DNA of 64,000 nt from the NCBI GenBank assembly GCA_902553315.1, contig CACDKN010000002.1, forward strand, positions 1 through 64,000, written 5' to 3'. Numbering within the stretch: position 1 is the first letter of the stretch; each line of letters opens with the position of its first letter. Shown one piece after another: positions 25,213 through 34,307 of this stretch. The translations under genes were made by a program, and so were the position numbers. Source of the stretch: AG-339-G14 sp902553315 (lineage in GTDB: Bacteria; Pseudomonadota; Gammaproteobacteria; Magnimaribacterales; AG-339-G14). Under the pieces are notes generated by a model that was given only the letters and a program-made list of their open reading frames with translations, was not told the DNA's origin and made no database searches.

Positions 25213-26262
25213 ATGAAAAACACAATTCAAAATAAAGCTTTAATTACCGGAGGACTTGGATTTTTTGGTTCTGCTCTCGTTCAAAGACTTCAGGCTTCTG
25301 GAGTTATCTGTCGAATCTTCGATATATCGGAGAATCAAGAGGATCTTGGTTCTGTGGAGTGTATAAGGGGTGATGTATGCGATTATGATGCTATAAAAAG
25401 AGCCTGTGCAGGTGTTGACGTTATTTATCATAATATTGCTGAAGTTCCACTCGCAAAAAATATTTCGGAATTTAATAGAGTTAACATCGATGGAACTAAA
25501 AATATGTTGGAGGCTGCGCTTGCCTGTGGAGTAAAAAAAATTGTCTATACTTCATCTTCTGCTGTATTTGGCGTGCCAGCAAACAACCCTGTAGACGAAT
25601 CTGTTGTACCAACTCCTGGAGAGGCCTATGGAGCAGCTAAGTATGAAGGAGAATTACTTTGTAATGAATACATAAAGGCGGGATTAGATATAACTATAGT
25701 CAGACCTCGAACCATAATTGGACATGGTCGATTAGGAATATTTCAGGTTTTATTTGAATGGATTAGAGAAGGAAGAAATGTCCCTGTCTTGGGTGATGGT
25801 TCTAACATTTATCAGTTTGTTCATAGTGATGATTTAGCAGATGCATGTATCTTGGCCGGTGAGTTGGCTGGTTCCTCAACTTTCAATTGTGGCGCAGAGG
25901 AATTCGGTTCTATGCGAGGGGTGCTGGAAAGTCTATGTGAGCATGCTAGCACTGGTTCGAAAGTGGTTAGTGTGCCCATGGGGATTGCTACATTTGGAAT
26001 GAATATTACTAGTAAACTAGGTTTGAGTCCTTTGGGGCCTTATCATTCGCTGATGTATGGACGATCTATGTACTTCGATATTAGTAAAGCGAAATCAGAA
26101 TTAGGTTGGACGCCTATTTATTCTAATACAGAAATGTTTAAGCAAGCTTATGACTGGTATCTTCAAAATAGAAATGTCTTAAACGAGAATCTGGGCAGCA
26201 AAAGTCCTCATCGAAGTCCAGTTAAGCAAGGTATTTTAGGAGTTGTAAAATGGATTATTTGA
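25213..26262 (+). CDS. NAD-dependent epimerase/dehydratase (extended SDR)
   Basis: A 349-residue extended short-chain dehydrogenase. It has the nucleotide motif ITGGLGFFGSALV near residue 12, GDVCDYDAI, the serine strand VYTSSSAVFG and the catalytic YGAAK. VRPRTIIGHGRLG and YQFVHSDDLADA are typical of nucleotide-sugar or sterol-type epimerases. The C-terminal portion (about 250-330) contains FDISKAKSELGWTPI. It overlaps the SMR-type gene by 13 bases. The substrate is unknown; the context is the putative polyprenyl-phosphate sugar module. Confidence 0.8.
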   Translation: MKNTIQNKALITGGLGFFGSALVQRLQASGVICRIFDISENQEDLGSVECIRGDVCDYDAIKRACAGVDVIYHNIAEVPLAKNISEFNRVNIDGTKNMLEAALACGVKKIVYTSSSAVFGVPANNPVDESVVPTPGEAYGAAKYEGELLCNEYIKAGLDITIVRPRTIIGHGRLGIFQVLFEWIREGRNVPVLGDGSNIYQFVHSDDLADACILAGELAGSSTFNCGAEEFGSMRGVLESLCEHASTGSKVVSVPMGIATFGMNITSKLGLSPLGPYHSLMYGRSMYFDISKAKSELGWTPIYSNTEMFKQAYDWYLQNRNVLNENLGSKSPHRSPVKQGILGVVKWII

Positions 26263-26606
26263 TTCATAAAGCTTGGATATACGTGGTTTTAGCAGGTTTA
26301 AATTCTACCATCGGTAATTTGTTATTGAAGAAATCAAGTAATGTAATTGGCGTGACTATTTGGAATTTTATACCTTTTAACATTTGGTTTATGTCGGGCT
26401 TAATGTTTTATGGTCTAAACGTAATATTGTTTACAAAAGCGCTTAAAACCCTAGAGGTAGCAGCGGCTTATCCTGTCCTTGCAGGCATCAGCTTCAGTCT
26501 TTTACCTGTGGCCAGTTTCATACTTTTCAATGAAAGACTTACTTCAATACGGTACATTGGCATTGTAGTTGTTCTATTCGGTATATATTTACTATCTAAG
26601 GAGTAG
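26250..26606 (+). CDS. Four-helix SMR/EamA-type membrane protein, candidate lipid-sugar flippase
   Basis: A 118-residue protein with four hydrophobic helices, the layout of small multidrug resistance proteins and of the ArnE/ArnF subunits that flip undecaprenyl-phosphate-aminoarabinose. ALKTLEVAAAYPVLAGISF is the typical half-repeat with the helix-breaking AYP. Placed between an SDR and a UbiA-type enzyme, it is a good candidate for moving a polyprenyl-phosphate sugar across the inner membrane. The family is well supported; the substrate is inference. Confidence 0.75.
   Translation: MDYLIHKAWIYVVLAGLNSTIGNLLLKKSSNVIGVTIWNFIPFNIWFMSGLMFYGLNVILFTKALKTLEVAAAYPVLAGISFSLLPVASFILFNERLTSIRYIGIVVVLFGIYLLSKE
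26598..26603 (+). promoter_or_regulatory. Ribosome binding site that fixes the TTG start of the HAD-UbiA gene
   Basis: AAGGAG at 26598-26603 is a strong Shine-Dalgarno, 7 bases before TTG 26611. The frame is open back to 26569 inside the preceding gene, but no comparable site serves the earlier codon. The site lies in the last codons of the SMR-type gene, suggesting coupled translation. Confidence 0.75.
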
Positions 26607-26610
26607 TAGA

Positions 26611-28074
26611 TTGGATTCCCTTGATATAAATACGCCTTTAATTGTTGATCTCGATGGCACGCTTGTTAAAACGGATACCCTACTGGAGTCGATGGTCAAG
26701 TTACTCATCAAAAATCCACTATATTTGTTTTGTTTGCCTCTCTGGGTGTTAGCTGGAAGGGTCTATTTTAAAAAGAAAATAGCTGAAAAAGTTAAGTTAA
26801 ATATCAAATTTATGCCGTTTAATTCAGTTTTTGTAGATTTTTTGAGATCGGAAAAAAAGAAGGGACGGAAAATCGTACTGGCTACAGGTGCTCATCAATC
26901 TATAGCTAATGAGGTAGCTGAAAAGTTAGAACTTTTTGACGATGTTTTTGGAACTGATGAAATAAACCTTACAGGCAAGAATAAGGCTGATTTTTTGGTT
27001 AAGAATTATGGTTCTCGTAGTTTTGATTATGCTGGTGATTCACTGAAGGATCTTCATGTATGGTCAGTTTGTAGGACGGCCATTGCAGTGAATACAAGCT
27101 CCGAAGTTGTAAGAAAATTAAAAAGCCACAGTCCAGAAAATTTGAATTTAAAATTTTCCTTAAGCGAAGTTCCTTATAGACACAGTTTAAAGGTATTGTT
27201 TAATGCAATGCGGGTCAAGCAGTGGATTAAAAATCTCTTAATATTCGTACCCCTGGTGCTTTCTCAATCTTACACATCTTTCGATCAAGTTATTTCTAGT
27301 GTGATTGCGTTTTTGGCATTTTCTAGCTGTGCTTCAAGTGTATATTTATTGAATGATTTAGTTGATATAGATAGTGATCGTCAACACCGATATAAAAAGT
27401 TTAGACCGTTTGCATCGGGGGAGTTGAATATTTTATATGGCGCGCTTCTGGCAATAGCTCTATTGATTATCGGTTTCACTGCTGCCCTTTCACTTAACTT
27501 GATATTATTTAAAGTGATGGTTGCTTATTATTTAGTCACTATCTCGTATTCTTTCATGCTCAAAAAATTAGTACTAGTTGATGTATTTGCATTGGCTTCT
27601 CTTTACTGCTTTAGGTTTGTCGCTGGAGGCACAGCTATAGATGTAAGTCTGTCTAACTGGATCTTGATGTTCTCGTTCTTTATTTTTTTGAGTCTTGGCG
27701 CCCTTAAGAGATTCATTGATGTAGATTTAGACAAGATAGCTTCGATGGACAGAAGGGATCTTATTTCGCATGGCAGAGGTTATGTGGTTGCCGATTTAAC
27801 TCCACTTATGGTTTTAGGGGTCTCATCAGGTCTCATAAGTGTATTAGTATTTTTATTATATATTTCTGACTCGATGTTAGTAGATCAGTACCGTTCACCA
27901 GAATTTCTTTGGATTACCGCCATTGCTTTGGCCTATTGGATTTCTAATATTTGGTTGCTTGCAGGTAGAAATGTAATTTCTGAGGATCCAATTAGCTTCG
28001 CTTTGAAAGAAAAGAATAGCGTTAGCAGTATATTAATCATAATTTCTTTGGTGTTCTTAGCTATTTTTGTATGA
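26611..28074 (+). CDS. HAD hydrolase fused to UbiA prenyltransferase (DPPR synthase-like)
   Basis: The 487-residue fusion has an N-terminal HAD phosphatase domain (about 5-180: nucleophile motif VDLDGTLVKTDT, ATGAHQ, GDSLKDLHVW). It is followed by a UbiA-type membrane domain beginning MRVKQWIKN at residue 200. The UbiA metal motif NDLVDIDSDR is at 248-257, a second Asp-rich motif is FIDVDLDKIASMDRRD, and about nine helices are present. Such UbiA proteins (Rv3806c type) transfer phosphoribose from PRPP to polyprenyl phosphate; the HAD part could remove the 5-phosphate. TTG 26611 is preceded by AAGGAG. It overlaps the next gene by 4 bases. Confidence 0.85.
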   Translation: MDSLDINTPLIVDLDGTLVKTDTLLESMVKLLIKNPLYLFCLPLWVLAGRVYFKKKIAEKVKLNIKFMPFNSVFVDFLRSEKKKGRKIVLATGAHQSIANEVAEKLELFDDVFGTDEINLTGKNKADFLVKNYGSRSFDYAGDSLKDLHVWSVCRTAIAVNTSSEVVRKLKSHSPENLNLKFSLSEVPYRHSLKVLFNAMRVKQWIKNLLIFVPLVLSQSYTSFDQVISSVIAFLAFSSCASSVYLLNDLVDIDSDRQHRYKKFRPFASGELNILYGALLAIALLIIGFTAALSLNLILFKVMVAYYLVTISYSFMLKKLVLVDVFALASLYCFRFVAGGTAIDVSLSNWILMFSFFIFLSLGALKRFIDVDLDKIASMDRRDLISHGRGYVVADLTPLMVLGVSSGLISVLVFLLYISDSMLVDQYRSPEFLWITAIALAYWISNIWLLAGRNVISEDPISFALKEKNSVSSILIIISLVFLAIFV

Positions 28075-28460
28075 GTATTTACCAGACAGAATATAAAAAT
28101 AATTGGATACGTATACTTTCTATTGCAATAATTGAGAGGTGGTTGAGAGATTTCAGTGGGAGTAAAATCACTCCTGACATTATAGCAGGATTAGAGTTAA
28201 GCATGGCTAGTAAGTTAAAAGAGTTGCCCTTTCTTTTGGGTTTTTCCGTAAGGATTTTCTCTTGTATAACTCGAATATATTGTTCACTGAGATTTCGTAG
28301 TGTTGGGTTTAGGTCCATTGAAAAAAGAGCAGAAATATTAGATTGGTTGATGAATTCTGATAATAAATTTATAGAGAGTTATCGATTATTTATCGAAAAA
28401 TTCACTACCTTATATCTAATGGAACAACTCGAAAAGATAGAATCATCAGGACAAATTTAA
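28071..28460 (+). CDS. Uncharacterised 129-residue protein coupled to the GMC oxidoreductase
   Basis: I do not recognise this protein. It is mostly alpha-helical by composition, with a moderately hydrophobic centre (ELPFLLGFSVRIFSCIT) and no signal peptide. It overlaps the UbiA gene by ATGA and is immediately followed by the GMC gene with no gap. Small partner subunits are common for membrane-bound GMC dehydrogenases, so an accessory or anchoring role is plausible. Nothing in the sequence proves it. Confidence 0.65.
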   Translation: MSIYQTEYKNNWIRILSIAIIERWLRDFSGSKITPDIIAGLELSMASKLKELPFLLGFSVRIFSCITRIYCSLRFRSVGFRSIEKRAEILDWLMNSDNKFIESYRLFIEKFTTLYLMEQLEKIESSGQI

Positions 28461-29885
28461 ATGAATATCGCGATTATTGGCTCTGGCCCCGGGGGAATGA
28501 CCGTTGCAAAAGTTCTTACCGATCATGGCTTTACTGTTTCATTGTTTGAAAGGGGGCCATACTTAAGTCAAAAAGATGGTCCGGCACCTTACAGCGTTGC
28601 CGAAATGGACGCTAAATATACAGATAAGGGAGTTACTGTAGCCTTGGGCAAAGCAAATGTTAATTATGTAGAGGGATGTTGTTTTGGAGGTGGTAGTGAG
28701 GTTAATGCTGGTCTATATCACAGAACGCCAAAGCTCGTGCTTAAGAATTGGAAGCTTAACCTTGGTATCGAATTTGCTGACGAATCTGTTCTCGAAAGAC
28801 ATTTTCAAGAGGCAGAAAATGTCTTAAATGTTGGGCCAATGCCATTCGCACCTCCTGCTGCGTCTCAAAAATTAAGTAAGGGCGCAGCGGTTTTGGGCTG
28901 GGATTGTGTCGAAGCTCCAAGATGGTTCAAATACGAAAGCGATGTTGACAAAGGTATTTTCTCAGGAGTCCGGCAATCAATGACTGAAGCAGTTTTGCCC
29001 CGAATTGATGATAATAGACTTACTGTTTTTATTGATACGTGTGTCGATCGAATTCGAGAAATAGAGAGTGGTGGGGTTAAAGTTCGATTTAGTAATAATA
29101 ACAGTAAAGAAAAGTTTGAAAAAACCTTTGATGCTATCTTTATTTCATGCGGTACAGTTGGTACACCACAGCTGATAAAGAAATCTAAAATTGGCCCTAG
29201 ATTTGTGGGCCGAAATCTTAAGCTTCATACATCAATAAAGGCTACAGCGAGATTTGACGAGAAGGTTAATGGTCCTGGTGCAGGCATACCAGTGCACCAG
29301 GTTAAGGAGTTCTCTCCAGATTTTAGTATTGGTGGTGCTATAAGTAATTTACCATTTTTAGCAGCAGGTCTTTCGGATAATGGAGTTAACCCATTAGTGC
29401 TTGCTCAAAATTGGCATTATCATGCAACTTATTATGCTTCTATTTTAGAGGGCACGGGGCGAGTTATTTCTCTGCCTTTAACGAAGGAGCCTATTGTAAC
29501 GTTTGATGTGGGGAAAAAAGGCATGAGAACTCTATCATTGGCCTTAAAACGATTATGCGAATTGCTTTTTGCAGCTGGGGCCATAGAGGTGTTTCCAAGT
29601 ATAAAGGGGTTTTCTAGCTTAAAATCAGTAAAAGATGTCAATGATTTGCCCGAAGCGATAGAGCCAGGGAAGGCGTCTTTAATGACAATCCATATGATGG
29701 GGACATGCCCCATCGGTACTGATAAAAAATCCTGCGTTGATTTGACTGGCAAGTTGAATGGGACAAAAAGCGTCTACGTCGCTGATGCATCTATCATTCC
29801 AACCGCTTTAGGTGTAAATCCTCAGGGAACGGTTATGGCTTTGGCAAGTTACTTAGCAACAAAATTTTGTGAGAGGCATACTTAA
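28461..29885 (+). CDS. GMC-family FAD oxidoreductase
   Basis: A 474-residue flavoprotein. The N-terminal dinucleotide motif IIGSGPGGMTVAKVL is at residues 4-18, with the acidic FERGPYL, and the FAD loop GCCFGGGSEVNAGL follows. C-terminal motifs are HMMGTCPIG near residue 411 and DASIIPTALGVNPQGTVMAL, with the conserved His and Asn of the GMC active site. GMC enzymes oxidise alcohols of sugars or sterols. Between a UbiA-type synthase and an SDR, it could oxidise C2 of a polyprenyl-phosphoryl pentose, the step done by the unrelated DprE1 in mycobacteria. It shares one base with the next start. Confidence 0.82.
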   Translation: MNIAIIGSGPGGMTVAKVLTDHGFTVSLFERGPYLSQKDGPAPYSVAEMDAKYTDKGVTVALGKANVNYVEGCCFGGGSEVNAGLYHRTPKLVLKNWKLNLGIEFADESVLERHFQEAENVLNVGPMPFAPPAASQKLSKGAAVLGWDCVEAPRWFKYESDVDKGIFSGVRQSMTEAVLPRIDDNRLTVFIDTCVDRIREIESGGVKVRFSNNNSKEKFEKTFDAIFISCGTVGTPQLIKKSKIGPRFVGRNLKLHTSIKATARFDEKVNGPGAGIPVHQVKEFSPDFSIGGAISNLPFLAAGLSDNGVNPLVLAQNWHYHATYYASILEGTGRVISLPLTKEPIVTFDVGKKGMRTLSLALKRLCELLFAAGAIEVFPSIKGFSSLKSVKDVNDLPEAIEPGKASLMTIHMMGTCPIGTDKKSCVDLTGKLNGTKSVYVADASIIPTALGVNPQGTVMALASYLATKFCERHT

Positions 29886-30922
29886 TGACTAAATACATAA
29901 TAACTGGAGCGAGCGGTTGGTTAGGGCAGAACTTTTTATCACATTTAATTGAAGATCGTAGTGACAGTTACGCTATAAATATCAAGGAAAATGATCTTAT
30001 TAGGTGTTTGTGTCTAAAGGAAGAAAAGATAGACGGCATTAAGTCAATGTTTGGCGGGATAGATTGGATTGTTGGTGACCTGGTCACGGGCGAGGGCTTG
30101 GATCTTTTATTTTCTGACGCTGAAGATGCTATCGTTGTTCACTTAGCGGGCCTAATTCATCCCGCATTATTCAGCAGAGACTTTGATTTAGTTAATTTTG
30201 AGGGATCAAAAAAGTTGGTAAAAGCAGGACTTGAGGCTGGTGTGTCTAAAATAGTTGTAATGTCTTCAAACTCTCCAGTTGGTTGCAATCCCATCAATGA
30301 GCATCTCTTTACTGAAGAATCTCCTTATTCTCCATATATGGGATACGGTAAGTCAAAATTTAATTTGGAATGCTATCTTCGTGAATTAATGGAGATGAAT
30401 ACCTCTCCTCCCATTGTTATAATCAGGGCACCCTGGTTCTATGGTCCATTTCAGCCTCCTCGGCAAAAATTATTCTTCGAAATGGTGGCAGCGGGAAAAT
30501 TTCCTATTTTGGGTGATGGAACTCAGAGAAGGTCGATGGTATACACAGATAACCTTTGTCAGGGTCTTCTATTGGCTATAAAAAAAGATATAGCAAACAA
30601 TAAAATCTTTTGGATAGCTGATGAAGAACCATATTCTATGAACTTAATTGTAGATACTATTAAGAATATTTTGTCTAATGAAATGGGAAGACCCTGCATT
30701 GAAAAAAATTTGCGCCTCCCGTCAGTCGTAGGCGATATTGCTTATTTTGCAGACTTCTGTCTTCAGTCTATAGGTTTATACCAGCAGAAAATACATGTCT
30801 TATCTGAGATGAATAAAACTATCGCCTGTTCTATAGAAAAAAGTAAACTATTACTTGGTTATGCTCCAGAGTTTTCTTTAGTCGATGGGATGCGACAAAG
30901 TATTAAGGATGCAATGCAATAG
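29885..30922 (+). CDS. NAD-dependent epimerase/reductase (extended SDR)
   Basis: The 345-residue SDR begins IITGASGWLGQNFLSHL, has the VHLAGLIHP strand, VVMSSNSPVG and the catalytic YGKSK. RAPWFYGPFQPPRQ and RRSMVYTDNLCQG follow the pattern of nucleotide-sugar and related extended SDRs. ATG 29885 uses the last base of the GMC stop, so the two are translationally coupled. It may act as the reductase partner of the GMC oxidase, together inverting one carbinol. An 80-base gap then separates this block from the fnl genes. Confidence 0.8.
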   Translation: MTKYIITGASGWLGQNFLSHLIEDRSDSYAINIKENDLIRCLCLKEEKIDGIKSMFGGIDWIVGDLVTGEGLDLLFSDAEDAIVVHLAGLIHPALFSRDFDLVNFEGSKKLVKAGLEAGVSKIVVMSSNSPVGCNPINEHLFTEESPYSPYMGYGKSKFNLECYLRELMEMNTSPPIVIIRAPWFYGPFQPPRQKLFFEMVAAGKFPILGDGTQRRSMVYTDNLCQGLLLAIKKDIANNKIFWIADEEPYSMNLIVDTIKNILSNEMGRPCIEKNLRLPSVVGDIAYFADFCLQSIGLYQQKIHVLSEMNKTIACSIEKSKLLLGYAPEFSLVDGMRQSIKDAMQ

Positions 30923-31002
30923 ATACTGCAACAATCCATTTGGGTAATGTGTTTTGAATCTATTCTCAAAGACTATTAGATGATTTAAATAAAAGTTTAA
31001 TT

Positions 31003-32031
31003 ATGCTTTTAAAAGAAAAAACTTTGTTAATTACTGGCGGTACTGGCTCATTTGGGAACGCCGTACTATCTCGATTCCTTGACTCCGGTGTTAAAGAAAT
31101 ACGAATATTTAGTCGTGATGAAAAAAAGCAGGATGATATGAGGAAGCTTTATAGTTCGACTAAACTAAAATTTTATATTGGTGACGTGCGAGACTTCCAA
31201 TCTGTTCATAATGTGATTCGAGGTGTCGATTACATTTTTCATGCTGCTGCTTTGAAGCAGGTTCCAGCATGCGAGTTTCACCCACTTGAAGCAGTCAAGA
31301 CCAATATTCTTGGAACTGAAAATATTCTTGAGGCTGCGATACAGTGTAAAGTGAAACATGTCATCGTTCTTAGCACTGATAAAGCAGTCTATCCAATTAA
31401 TGCTATGGGCATAAGCAAAGCGATGATGGAAAAAGTAGCTGTAGCCAAGTCACGCAGCGCTGGCGATACTATTATTAATGTTACTCGATACGGCAACGTT
31501 ATGGCTTCCCGTGGTTCGGTTATTCCATTATTTTTAGAACAAATCAATTCAGGCAATCCTATTTCCATTACCGATCCAGAAATGACTCGCTTTATGATGA
31601 CATTGGGCGACGCAGTCGATTTAGTAATGTACGCCTTTAAAAATGGAAATCCTGGTGAGATTTTCGTCCAAAAAGCTCCAGCCGCGACTATTGACATCCT
31701 CGCTCAAGCTCTAATCGCATTATTGGAAAAACCAGATCATCAAATTAATACCATAGGCACTAGACATGGTGAGAAGCTATTTGAGGTTTTACTCAGTAGA
31801 GAAGAAATGGTTGCCGCTAAAGATTTAGGCGATTATTACTGTATTCCTCCTGATCTTAGAGATTTGAATTACAGTAAGTTTGTTGAGGCAGGGGAGGTCA
31901 AAATTTCAAATGCAGTGGATTATAACTCGCACAACACGACTCAGCTTGATGTTGCCGGTATGCAAAAATTGTTAATTAAATTGGATTTCATCAAAGACGC
32001 TGTGAATTCAAAATATTTTGAGAAGGAATAA
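31003..32031 (+). CDS. fnlA: UDP-GlcNAc 4,6-dehydratase/5-epimerase (FnlA/CapE/WbjB)
   Basis: First enzyme of UDP-L-FucNAc synthesis. The 342-residue protein has TGGTGSFGNAV from residue 11 and HAAALKQVP. It carries the M135-x3-K139 catalytic pair (MGISK) instead of YxxxK, a hallmark of the CapE/FlaA1 group. STDKAVYPINAMG, NVTRYGNVMASRGSVIPLF and PEMTRFMMTL are close to E. coli FnlA. It is followed in order by fnlB and fnlC, the invariant arrangement for this pathway. Confidence 0.92.
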   Translation: MLLKEKTLLITGGTGSFGNAVLSRFLDSGVKEIRIFSRDEKKQDDMRKLYSSTKLKFYIGDVRDFQSVHNVIRGVDYIFHAAALKQVPACEFHPLEAVKTNILGTENILEAAIQCKVKHVIVLSTDKAVYPINAMGISKAMMEKVAVAKSRSAGDTIINVTRYGNVMASRGSVIPLFLEQINSGNPISITDPEMTRFMMTLGDAVDLVMYAFKNGNPGEIFVQKAPAATIDILAQALIALLEKPDHQINTIGTRHGEKLFEVLLSREEMVAAKDLGDYYCIPPDLRDLNYSKFVEAGEVKISNAVDYNSHNTTQLDVAGMQKLLIKLDFIKDAVNSKYFEKE

Positions 32032-32034
32032 GCT

Positions 32035-33144
32035 GTGAATATTCTTGTAACAGGTTCAGATGGGTTTATAGGGAAAAATCTAGTAACACGTCTTCATGAA
32101 TTTCCTCAGTTTTCGGTTAGGACATTTGTTCGTGGCGACTCGGACGAGGTGCTGAAAAATAATCTATTGAATATAGATACTATTGTCCATTTAGCAGGGG
32201 AAAATAGGCCTGCTAATGAAGAAGATTTCCAAATGGCGAATGTAGGTCTAACTCAACGGTTATGTGATTTTCTAAGAGAGCAAAAAAAACCAGTTCAACT
32301 TATATTAAGTTCCTCTGCACAAGCTAGCCTAGATAATGCTTATGGTAAAAGCAAGCTGGCTGCTGAGGGTTGTGTCGAGTCATTTGCGAAAGATACCGGC
32401 AGCTCAGTTATAATTTATCGCCTGCCAGGCGTGTTCGGGAAGTGGTGTAAACCTAACTATAACTCGGTTGTTGCTACCTTCTGTCACAATATTGCTAATG
32501 ATCTTTCTATAACCGTTAACGATCCATCGAGGGAGTTAACTTTAGTATACATAGACGACGTAATTACGAGTTTTGTTGGTTGTCTTAGTCTAGATAGATC
32601 GAAAGGGGTGTTGAGAAAGTCAGTAATGCCAGAATATCATACAACTCTTGCAGATCTTGCTTTTCAGATTAAAAATTTTGAAAATTGTCGAAATGATTTA
32701 ACATTAGAGCGAGTTGGAAAAGATTTAACGAGAGCTTTGTATTCAACGTATGTAAGTTATTTACCTAAAGATAAATTCCAGTATCAAATTCCATCGCATA
32801 AGGATGCAAGAGGAGAATTTGTCGAAATGTTAAAGACAAAAGATTCGGGTCAGTTCTCTTATTTTACTGCTCTTCCGGGTGTTACAAGAGGCGGCCACTA
32901 TCATCATACTAAAACTGAAAAATTCCTCGTTATAAGAGGCACAGCTCGTTTTGGGTTTAGACATATTATTACAGGCGAAGTCTTCGAAATCGATATTTCT
33001 GCAGGTACCCCAAAAATAGTTGAAACTATTCCTGGATGGTCGCACGATATTACTAATGTCGGAGATGAGGAATTGATAGTAATGCTTTGGGCTAATGAGA
33101 TTTTTGACAAAGACAAACCGGACACAATTTCGAGTACAGTTTGA
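32035..33144 (+). CDS. fnlB: UDP-2-acetamido-2,6-dideoxy-hexulose reductase (FnlB/CapF/WbjC)
   Basis: A 369-residue bifunctional enzyme with an N-terminal SDR (LVTGSDGFIGKNLV; catalytic YGKSK; RLPGVFGKWCKPNYNS) and a C-terminal cupin from about residue 245. The cupin has the metal-binding GGHYHHTKTEKFLVIRG and the closing PGWSHDITN. In CapF the cupin performs C3 epimerisation and the SDR reduces C4. It starts with GTG three bases after fnlA and is followed at once by fnlC. Confidence 0.93.
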   Translation: MNILVTGSDGFIGKNLVTRLHEFPQFSVRTFVRGDSDEVLKNNLLNIDTIVHLAGENRPANEEDFQMANVGLTQRLCDFLREQKKPVQLILSSSAQASLDNAYGKSKLAAEGCVESFAKDTGSSVIIYRLPGVFGKWCKPNYNSVVATFCHNIANDLSITVNDPSRELTLVYIDDVITSFVGCLSLDRSKGVLRKSVMPEYHTTLADLAFQIKNFENCRNDLTLERVGKDLTRALYSTYVSYLPKDKFQYQIPSHKDARGEFVEMLKTKDSGQFSYFTALPGVTRGGHYHHTKTEKFLVIRGTARFGFRHIITGEVFEIDISAGTPKIVETIPGWSHDITNVGDEELIVMLWANEIFDKDKPDTISSTV

Positions 33145-33145
33145 T

Positions 33146-34273
33146 ATGAAAAAATTAAAAATAATGACAGTGGTTGGTACTAGGCCAGAAATTATCAGGC
33201 TTTCACGGGTTATGACTGTACTTGATAATTACTGTGACCACCTCATTGTGCATACAGGACAAAATTATGATTATGAATTAAATCAAATTTTCTTTGACGA
33301 TCTAAAGCTCCGTAAGCCTGACCATTTTTTAAATGCAGCTGGAAAAAGCGGTGCAGAGACTATAGGGAAAGTCGTGATTGCAGTAGACAAAATACTTGCT
33401 GACGAAACTCCTGATGCAATGCTTGTGCTCGGCGATACGAATAGTTGCATGGCCGTAATACCAGCGAAAAGGCGCAAAATCCCAATTTTTCACATGGAGG
33501 CTGGTAATCGTTGTTTTGATATGCGTGTTCCTGAAGAGATAAATAGAAAGATTGTGGACCATACTGCAGATATAAACCTAACTTACAGCTCTATCGCACG
33601 AGAGTATTTGCTGCATGAGGGCTTATCTCCGGATATGGTCATAAAAACCGGTAGCCCGATGTTTGAAGTGCTTACTCATTATCGAAAGAAAATCGACTCT
33701 TCTAATATTCTATCCAAACTTGATTTGAAGTCAGGTCAGTATTTTCTAGTTAGCGCTCACCGTGAGGAAAATATAGATTCTGATCTGAATTTCGGTAACC
33801 TTGTTGATACACTCAATAGTATTGCCATTGCTTATGATTTACCAATTATTGTGTCCACGCACCCGCGAACCCAAAAGAAAATAGACGCTTTTGATTCGAC
33901 GTTTAACCATAAGATAAGGCTTTTAAAGCCTCTTGGATTTGCTGACTACAATATGCTTCAGTTAATGGCTAAGGCAACACTTTCAGATAGTGGCACTATT
34001 AATGAGGAGTCGTCAATAATGAATTTTCCCGCTTTGAATATTCGAGAAGTACACGAACGACCAGAGGGGATGGAGGAAGCTGCCGTCATGATGGTTGGCT
34101 TAGAGTCTGAACGCGTTATGCAGGGACTTAAAATACTAGAAAATCAATCTTTTGACGCGAGACTAATAAACCAAGTACAGGACTATAGTATGCCAAATGT
34201 TTCTGAAAAGGTGGTTAGAATCATACATAGCTACGTTGACTATGTTAATCGGACCGTTTGGAAAAAATATTAA
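33146..34273 (+). CDS. fnlC: UDP-L-FucNAc C2 epimerase, non-hydrolysing (FnlC/CapG/WbjD)
   Basis: A 376-residue WecB-like epimerase that completes UDP-L-FucNAc. It shows VVGTRPEIIRLSRV, HTGQNYDYELNQIFFDDL (typical of this subgroup), VLGDTNSCM, HMEAGNRCFDMRVPEEINR and SDSGTINEESS. ATG 33146 is chosen over an upstream in-frame start at 33095 inside fnlB, because it gives the standard N-terminus MKKLKIMTVVGTRPE and lies one base after the fnlB stop. It differs from the hydrolysing epimerase at 16516. Confidence 0.93.
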   Translation: MKKLKIMTVVGTRPEIIRLSRVMTVLDNYCDHLIVHTGQNYDYELNQIFFDDLKLRKPDHFLNAAGKSGAETIGKVVIAVDKILADETPDAMLVLGDTNSCMAVIPAKRRKIPIFHMEAGNRCFDMRVPEEINRKIVDHTADINLTYSSIAREYLLHEGLSPDMVIKTGSPMFEVLTHYRKKIDSSNILSKLDLKSGQYFLVSAHREENIDSDLNFGNLVDTLNSIAIAYDLPIIVSTHPRTQKKIDAFDSTFNHKIRLLKPLGFADYNMLQLMAKATLSDSGTINEESSIMNFPALNIREVHERPEGMEEAAVMMVGLESERVMQGLKILENQSFDARLINQVQDYSMPNVSEKVVRIIHSYVDYVNRTVWKKY

Positions 34274-34307
34274 GTTGCTCTTCCATTTTTAAAAAGTTAA
34301 TAGCACT

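Noticed and set aside
33095..33145. Upstream start for fnlC
   Set aside because: The extension is out-of-frame fnlB sequence. MKKLKIMTVVGTRPE from 33146 is the standard N-terminus.
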